Shown here piece after piece: positions 6,041 through 9,055 of a DNA stretch of 9,055 bases; within the stretch, counting starts at the first letter, position 1; every line of letters starts with the position of its first letter. The translations under genes and the position numbers were made by a program. A model generated the notes under the pieces. That model searched no databases. It had not been told where the DNA came from and saw nothing but the letters and a program-made list of their open reading frames with translations. Source of the DNA: Syntrophaceae bacterium UBA7544 (GTDB lineage Bacteria > Desulfobacterota > Syntrophia > Syntrophales > Smithellaceae); NCBI GenBank assembly GCA_002479215.1, contig DLME01000031.1:1-9055 (forward strand). The letters are read 5' to 3'.

Positions 6041-7486
6041 TCAGTCGGCTTTTTTCCAGCACACATCCGGCTTACGCGCGGCGAGCACTTCATCGAGCCG
6101 GCTAACCGGTGTTGTCAGCGGTGCATTTTTTACACAATCAGGATTTTCTTTGGCCTCGGCCGCGATGGCAATCATGGCCTCACAGAAGGCATCCAGAGTT
6201 TCTTTACTTTCCGTCTCGGTAGGTTCAATCATGATCGCTTCGGGAACAATTAAAGGAAAATAAACCGTCGGAGGATGATAGCCATAATCAATCAGCCTCT
6301 TGGCAATGTCTGTTGTATGCACTCCACTTTCGGCAACTTGTCTTTTACCGGAAAAAACACACTCGTGCATGCATACACGATCATAAGGCAAATCAAAATA
6401 TGGCTTTAACTTTTCTTTGATGTAGTTGGCATTAAGCACGGCCATTTCGGTGGCGCGCGTTAAACCTTCGGCGCCTACGGAGCGAATATAAGTATAGGCT
6501 TTCACAACCACATTGAAATTGCCATAAAAAGAGCGCATGCGGCCGATGCTATCGGGGAATTTATCCGACCAGTTGTATTCCTGTTTTTTCTTCACAATGC
6601 GCGGTATGGGCAGATAGTCGGTAAGCTTTGCCGCTACGCCCACCGGGCCGCTGCCGGGGCCTCCGCCGCCGTGCGGCGTGGAAAAAGTTTTGTGCAGATT
6701 AAGATGAATAACATCGAAGCCCAAATCGCCCGGTCTGGTTTTGCCTAAAAAAGCGTTGGCATTGGCGCCGTCACCGTAGAGCAGGCCGCCTTTGTCATGG
6801 ACGATTTGCGCGACCTTTTCGATATTGCGTTCAAATAGTCCCAGCGTGTTGGGATTGGTTAACATCAAAGCGGCCACATCTTCCGTCATCAAAGACTGCA
6901 AGTGTTCGATATCGACGCCTCCTTCGCTGTTTGAACGCAGCGTAACCGTATCAAATCCGCAAAGTGCACCGGATGCCGGATTGGTGCCGTGCGCGGTATC
7001 CGGTATCAGGATAAAGCGGCGTTTTTGGTCTTTGTTTTCAAAATACTTTTTAATCATCATGATGCCGGTAAGTTCGCCATGCGCGCCTGCCGCCGGTTGC
7101 AGGGTGAATTCCGCCATGCCAAAGATGCCGCATAAATATTGTTGCATTTCATAGATAAGTTGCAAATTACCCTGGGCAAATTCAGCAGGAACATATGGGT
7201 GCATTTCGGTAAAGCCGGGCAGTGCAGCGACATTTTCGTTAACCTTGGGGTTATATTTCATAGTGCAGGAACCCAGAGGATAGAAGCCCAGATCAACGCC
7301 GAAATTCCGCCGTGACAAATTGGTGTAGTGCCGGATTAAGTCGATTTCCGCTACTTCCGGTAGATCAAGTTCAGCACGCAAGTATTTTTTATCGATTACA
7401 GGTTCGATTTTTACTGAGGGTACATCGCTTGCGGAGACGTCTACGGCGTTGCGTCCCCCTTTGCTTATCTCAAAAATCAAGTCCAT
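6041..7486 (-). CDS. gcvPB: Glycine dehydrogenase (decarboxylating) subunit 2
   Basis: A 481-residue PLP enzyme subunit, the C-terminal half of the P protein in organisms with a split glycine decarboxylase. With GcvPA it decarboxylates glycine and transfers the aminomethyl group to the lipoyl arm of GcvH. The PLP lysine is K266 in [21 protein letters not shown], a Gly-rich loop that is a hallmark of the family. Other family segments are [15 protein letters not shown] (67-81), [11 protein letters not shown] (131-141), [12 protein letters not shown] (163-174) and [14 protein letters not shown] near the C-terminus. The ATG at 7486 has AGGAG seven bases upstream. The length is normal for the two-subunit type. 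It follows gcvPA after a 136-bp gap with hairpins and precedes lipA by seven bases. Confidence 0.97.
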   Translation of the reverse strand: MDLIFEISKGGRNAVDVSASDVPSVKIEPVIDKKYLRAELDLPEVAEIDLIRHYTNLSRRNFGVDLGFYPLGSCTMKYNPKVNENVAALPGFTEMHPYVPAEFAQGNLQLIYEMQQYLCGIFGMAEFTLQPAAGAHGELTGIMMIKKYFENKDQKRRFILIPDTAHGTNPASGALCGFDTVTLRSNSEGGVDIEHLQSLMTEDVAALMLTNPNTLGLFERNIEKVAQIVHDKGGLLYGDGANANAFLGKTRPGDLGFDVIHLNLHKTFSTPHGGGGPGSGPVGVAAKLTDYLPIPRIVKKKQEYNWSDKFPDSIGRMRSFYGNFNVVVKAYTYIRSVGAEGLTRATEMAVLNANYIKEKLKPYFDLPYDRVCMHECVFSGKRQVAESGVHTTDIAKRLIDYGYHPPTVYFPLIVPEAIMIEPTETESKETLDAFCEAMIAIAAEAKENPDCVKNAPLTTPVSRLDEVLAARKPDVCWKKAD

Positions 7487-7515
7487 ATTTCAACTCCTGA
7501 GATTATTCGTGAAAC

Positions 7516-7567
7516 TCCAATTCCGAAAGTTAAGCGTATAATCTAAAGGTCACACGTCGGAATTGGA
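7516..7567. repeat. 11-bp inverted repeat upstream of gcvPB
   Basis: TCCAATTCCGA (7516-7526) and TCGGAATTGGA (7557-7567) are perfect inverted arms with a 30-base loop. The pair sits in the gcvPA-gcvPB gap, about 30 bases before the gcvPB start. In the transcript it would form a long-loop stem just upstream of the gcvPB ribosome-binding site; as DNA it could be a protein-binding site. Function unknown. Confidence 0.45.
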
Positions 7568-7578
7568 AGTTAAACAAT

Positions 7579-7621
7579 CCCGCGAAGCGGAGGGGATAAT
7601 ATCCCGCAACTCGCTTCTGGG
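7579..7621 (-). promoter_or_regulatory. Nested hairpin directly after the gcvPA stop codon
   Basis: Three pairing blocks nest here: CCC/GGG (7579-7581 with 7619-7621), GAAGCG/CGCTTC (7584-7589 with 7612-7617) and GGGAT/ATCCC around AAT (7593-7605). In the operon transcript the stem begins one base after the gcvPA stop. No U-run follows it, so full termination is unlikely. A role in mRNA processing or in protecting the gcvPA 3' end is an inference. Confidence 0.45.
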
Positions 7622-7622
7622 T

Positions 7623-8957
7623 TCATACCCGTGACTTCAAAATTGTCGCAACCCTATCAATATCTTCTTTCGAGATCATTTCCGTGGCGCAAAAGAGCAG
7701 AGTATTTTCCAACTCCGGATAATATTTTTGTAACTCATAACCGCCGATGATCCCCTCATTCTTTAGCTTTTCATTGGTTAGCCTTGGATTGGGACAGCGC
7801 AAAACAAATTCGTTATAGATAGGAGCGGTAAATACTTCCCGCCAGCCCTTGAGTTGTAAAAGCTTATTTTTTAAATATTGTGTTTTGTAAATATTGATCT
7901 CGGCAAGTTTGCGCAAATTCTTGCCCAGAGCTGCAAGATACACGCCCGCTGCCAGTGCGCAAAGGGCCTCGTTGGAACAGATATTGGAAGTTGCTTTTTC
8001 TCTTCGGATATGTTGCTCGCGGGTTTGCAGAGTCAAAACAAAACCGCGTTTACCGTTTTTGTCCACCGTCGCGCCGACAAGGCGCCCGGGTATCCGGCGC
8101 ATAAATTTTTCCCGCGCGGCAAAAATTCCCAGATAAGGGCCGCCGTAATTAAGCGGATTACCGAAACTCTGGCCTTCGCCCACAACAAAATCAGCGCCTA
8201 CCGCTCCCGCCGGCTGTAAAATGCCCAAAGCTGTTCCATCTGTAAATCCTGCTATAAGCAAAGCCCCTTTTTTATGGGCAACATCAACGATAGAAGCAAC
8301 ATCTTCGATAACGCCGAAAAAATTGGGACTTTGCACTAAAACGGCAGCCACTTGATTATCAAGTTCGTTTTGTAGAGCGGCCTGATCAAGCTGTCCCGAT
8401 GCAGTATACGGTATTTCGGCAATTGTATAGCCGTTGGCCCAAGAATATGTCCGCACAACCTGCCGGTATTCGGGATGCACGGAGCCGGCAACTATAATTT
8501 TAGTCCTGTTAGACATCTTCGCGCACAGAACGGCCGCTTCCGCCATTGCCGAAGCGCCATCATACATGGAAGCATTGGCAATTTCGGTACCGGTTAAATG
8601 GGCAATCATGGTTTGGTATTCGTAAATCGCCTGCAGGATGCCCTGACTGATCTCCGCCTGATAAGGAGTATAGGCAGTGTAAAATTCAGCGCGGGATATT
8701 ATATGTCCAACGACAGCGGGAATAAAATGATGGTAAGCACCGGCGCCGGTTAAGGTCAATTGCGGCAGTTTATTCTTTCGGGCCAGATCGCTCAGGACAG
8801 CGACGGTCTGCTGTTCGGATAAAGCGGCCGGAATGTTCGGTATTTGCTTTAATCTGAATTTTTGCGGAATATCGGCAAATAAATCATCGAGGCTGGTTAC
8901 TCCGATAACCGCTTGCATTTGGATTATATCCTGGGTGGTGTGGGGACAGTAGTCCAT
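7623..8957 (-). CDS. gcvPA: Glycine dehydrogenase (decarboxylating) subunit 1
   Basis: A 444-residue subunit corresponding to the N-terminal half of the P protein. It has the PLP-transferase fold but lacks the cofactor lysine, which GcvPB supplies. The family start MDYCPHTTQDI is present, then GAGAYHHFIPAVV (71-83), the TAYTPYQAEISQG segment (94-106), TGTEIANASMYDGASAMAEA (132-141 and around), GEGQSFGNPLNYGGPYLG and REKATSNICSNEAL. The length is normal for the type. The ATG at 8957 has GAGGAAAAG upstream, within the end of gcvH, and lies two bases after the gcvH stop, so translation is likely coupled. The frame shows no break. Confidence 0.97.
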   Translation of the reverse strand: MDYCPHTTQDIIQMQAVIGVTSLDDLFADIPQKFRLKQIPNIPAALSEQQTVAVLSDLARKNKLPQLTLTGAGAYHHFIPAVVGHIISRAEFYTAYTPYQAEISQGILQAIYEYQTMIAHLTGTEIANASMYDGASAMAEAAVLCAKMSNRTKIIVAGSVHPEYRQVVRTYSWANGYTIAEIPYTASGQLDQAALQNELDNQVAAVLVQSPNFFGVIEDVASIVDVAHKKGALLIAGFTDGTALGILQPAGAVGADFVVGEGQSFGNPLNYGGPYLGIFAAREKFMRRIPGRLVGATVDKNGKRGFVLTLQTREQHIRREKATSNICSNEALCALAAGVYLAALGKNLRKLAEINIYKTQYLKNKLLQLKGWREVFTAPIYNEFVLRCPNPRLTNEKLKNEGIIGGYELQKYYPELENTLLFCATEMISKEDIDRVATILKSRV

Positions 8958-8959
8958 AA

Positions 8960-9055
8960 TTAGTGCTTTTCCTCTTTGATCAGTTTTTCATAATCAGCGG
9001 TGCTAAGCAGAGATTTGAGTTCAACCGGATTCGTCAGGCGCATCTTCACAATCCA
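8960..9055 (-). CDS. gcvH: Glycine cleavage system H protein, C-terminal part (cut by window edge)
   Basis: The last 31 codons of a gene that enters from the right edge and stops at TAA 8960-8962. The visible protein begins WIVKMRLTNPVEL and ends EKLIKEEKH. This matches the C-terminal strand and helix of GcvH (W-l-v-K-v-k-l-snp-EL, then a LLsaeeYe-like segment). GcvH is the lipoyl carrier that shuttles the aminomethyl group between the P, T and L proteins. The lipoyl lysine lies outside the window. Its place directly before gcvPA, two bases apart, supports the call and indicates that the operon continues upstream, where gcvT is the expected partner. Confidence 0.88.
   Translation of the reverse strand, partial: WIVKMRLTNPVELKSLLSTADYEKLIKEEKH

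Noticed and set aside
6034..6093. Upstream extension of lipA by 20 codons to 6093
   Set aside because: It lies wholly inside the end of gcvPB in another frame, and the ATG at 6033 gives the normal LipA N-terminus.
6792..7154. 120-codon plus-strand frame antisense to gcvPB
   Set aside because: It mirrors the coding pattern of gcvPB and shows no independent support.
7878..8219. 113-codon plus-strand frame antisense to gcvPA
   Set aside because: It is an antisense shadow of a conserved gene with no family features of its own.

Overview
The window is about 9 kb of bacterial chromosome at roughly mid G+C. It probably comes from a strict anaerobe. The YtpB/DUF2600 gene at the left end is a family I associate mainly with Bacillota (Bacilli and Peptococcaceae-like Clostridia). 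The split two-subunit glycine decarboxylase (gcvPA + gcvPB) fits anaerobic Bacillota, but also Desulfobacterota and others. The repeats and the cupin remnant near 2.7-3.0 kb look like sequences I associate with syntrophic Desulfobacterota. Placement is therefore an inference: anaerobic Bacillota preferred, Desulfobacterota not excluded.

Left part (1-2657). A short tandem array of palindromic 21-bp units lies at the edge. Next comes a minus-strand DUF2600 / tetraprenyl-beta-curcumene synthase-like gene with a TTG start. Divergent from it is a plus-strand HI0933/BaiN-family flavoprotein gene.

Middle part (2658-3792). This is a decayed stretch that holds most of the unusual structure. It contains a 31-codon orphan reading frame just after the flavoprotein gene, and the first 29 codons of a cupin gene pointing back at it; both appear to lose their 3' ends at one junction near 2725-2735. 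Next come a 111-bp element with 13-bp terminal inverted repeats and a central palindrome, a G-rich motif resembling the ends of REP/RAYT (IS200-like) elements, and an OmpR-type response regulator. The regulator's receiver domain is open, but its DNA-binding domain has been lost through a one-base frameshift, a second stop and a truncation. Its start is preceded by a near-consensus sigma-70 promoter with a palindrome between and over the promoter boxes.

Right part (3793-9055). A minus-strand operon for the glycine cleavage system runs off the right edge: gcvH (C-terminal 31 codons only), gcvPA, gcvPB, lipA and a dihydrolipoyl dehydrogenase gene. GcvPA/PB decarboxylate glycine onto the lipoyl arm of GcvH. 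LipA inserts the sulphurs that make that lipoyl arm. The dehydrogenase reoxidises dihydrolipoyl-GcvH with NAD+. The T protein (gcvT) is not in the window and may lie beyond 9055. An intercistronic region with two nested hairpins separates gcvPA from gcvPB.

I found no RNA genes, CRISPR array, complete insertion sequence or clearly new multi-gene system. The best leads are the junction and repeat region at 2.66-3.07 kb, the promoter/operator at 3.53 kb and the palindromic array at 1-51.
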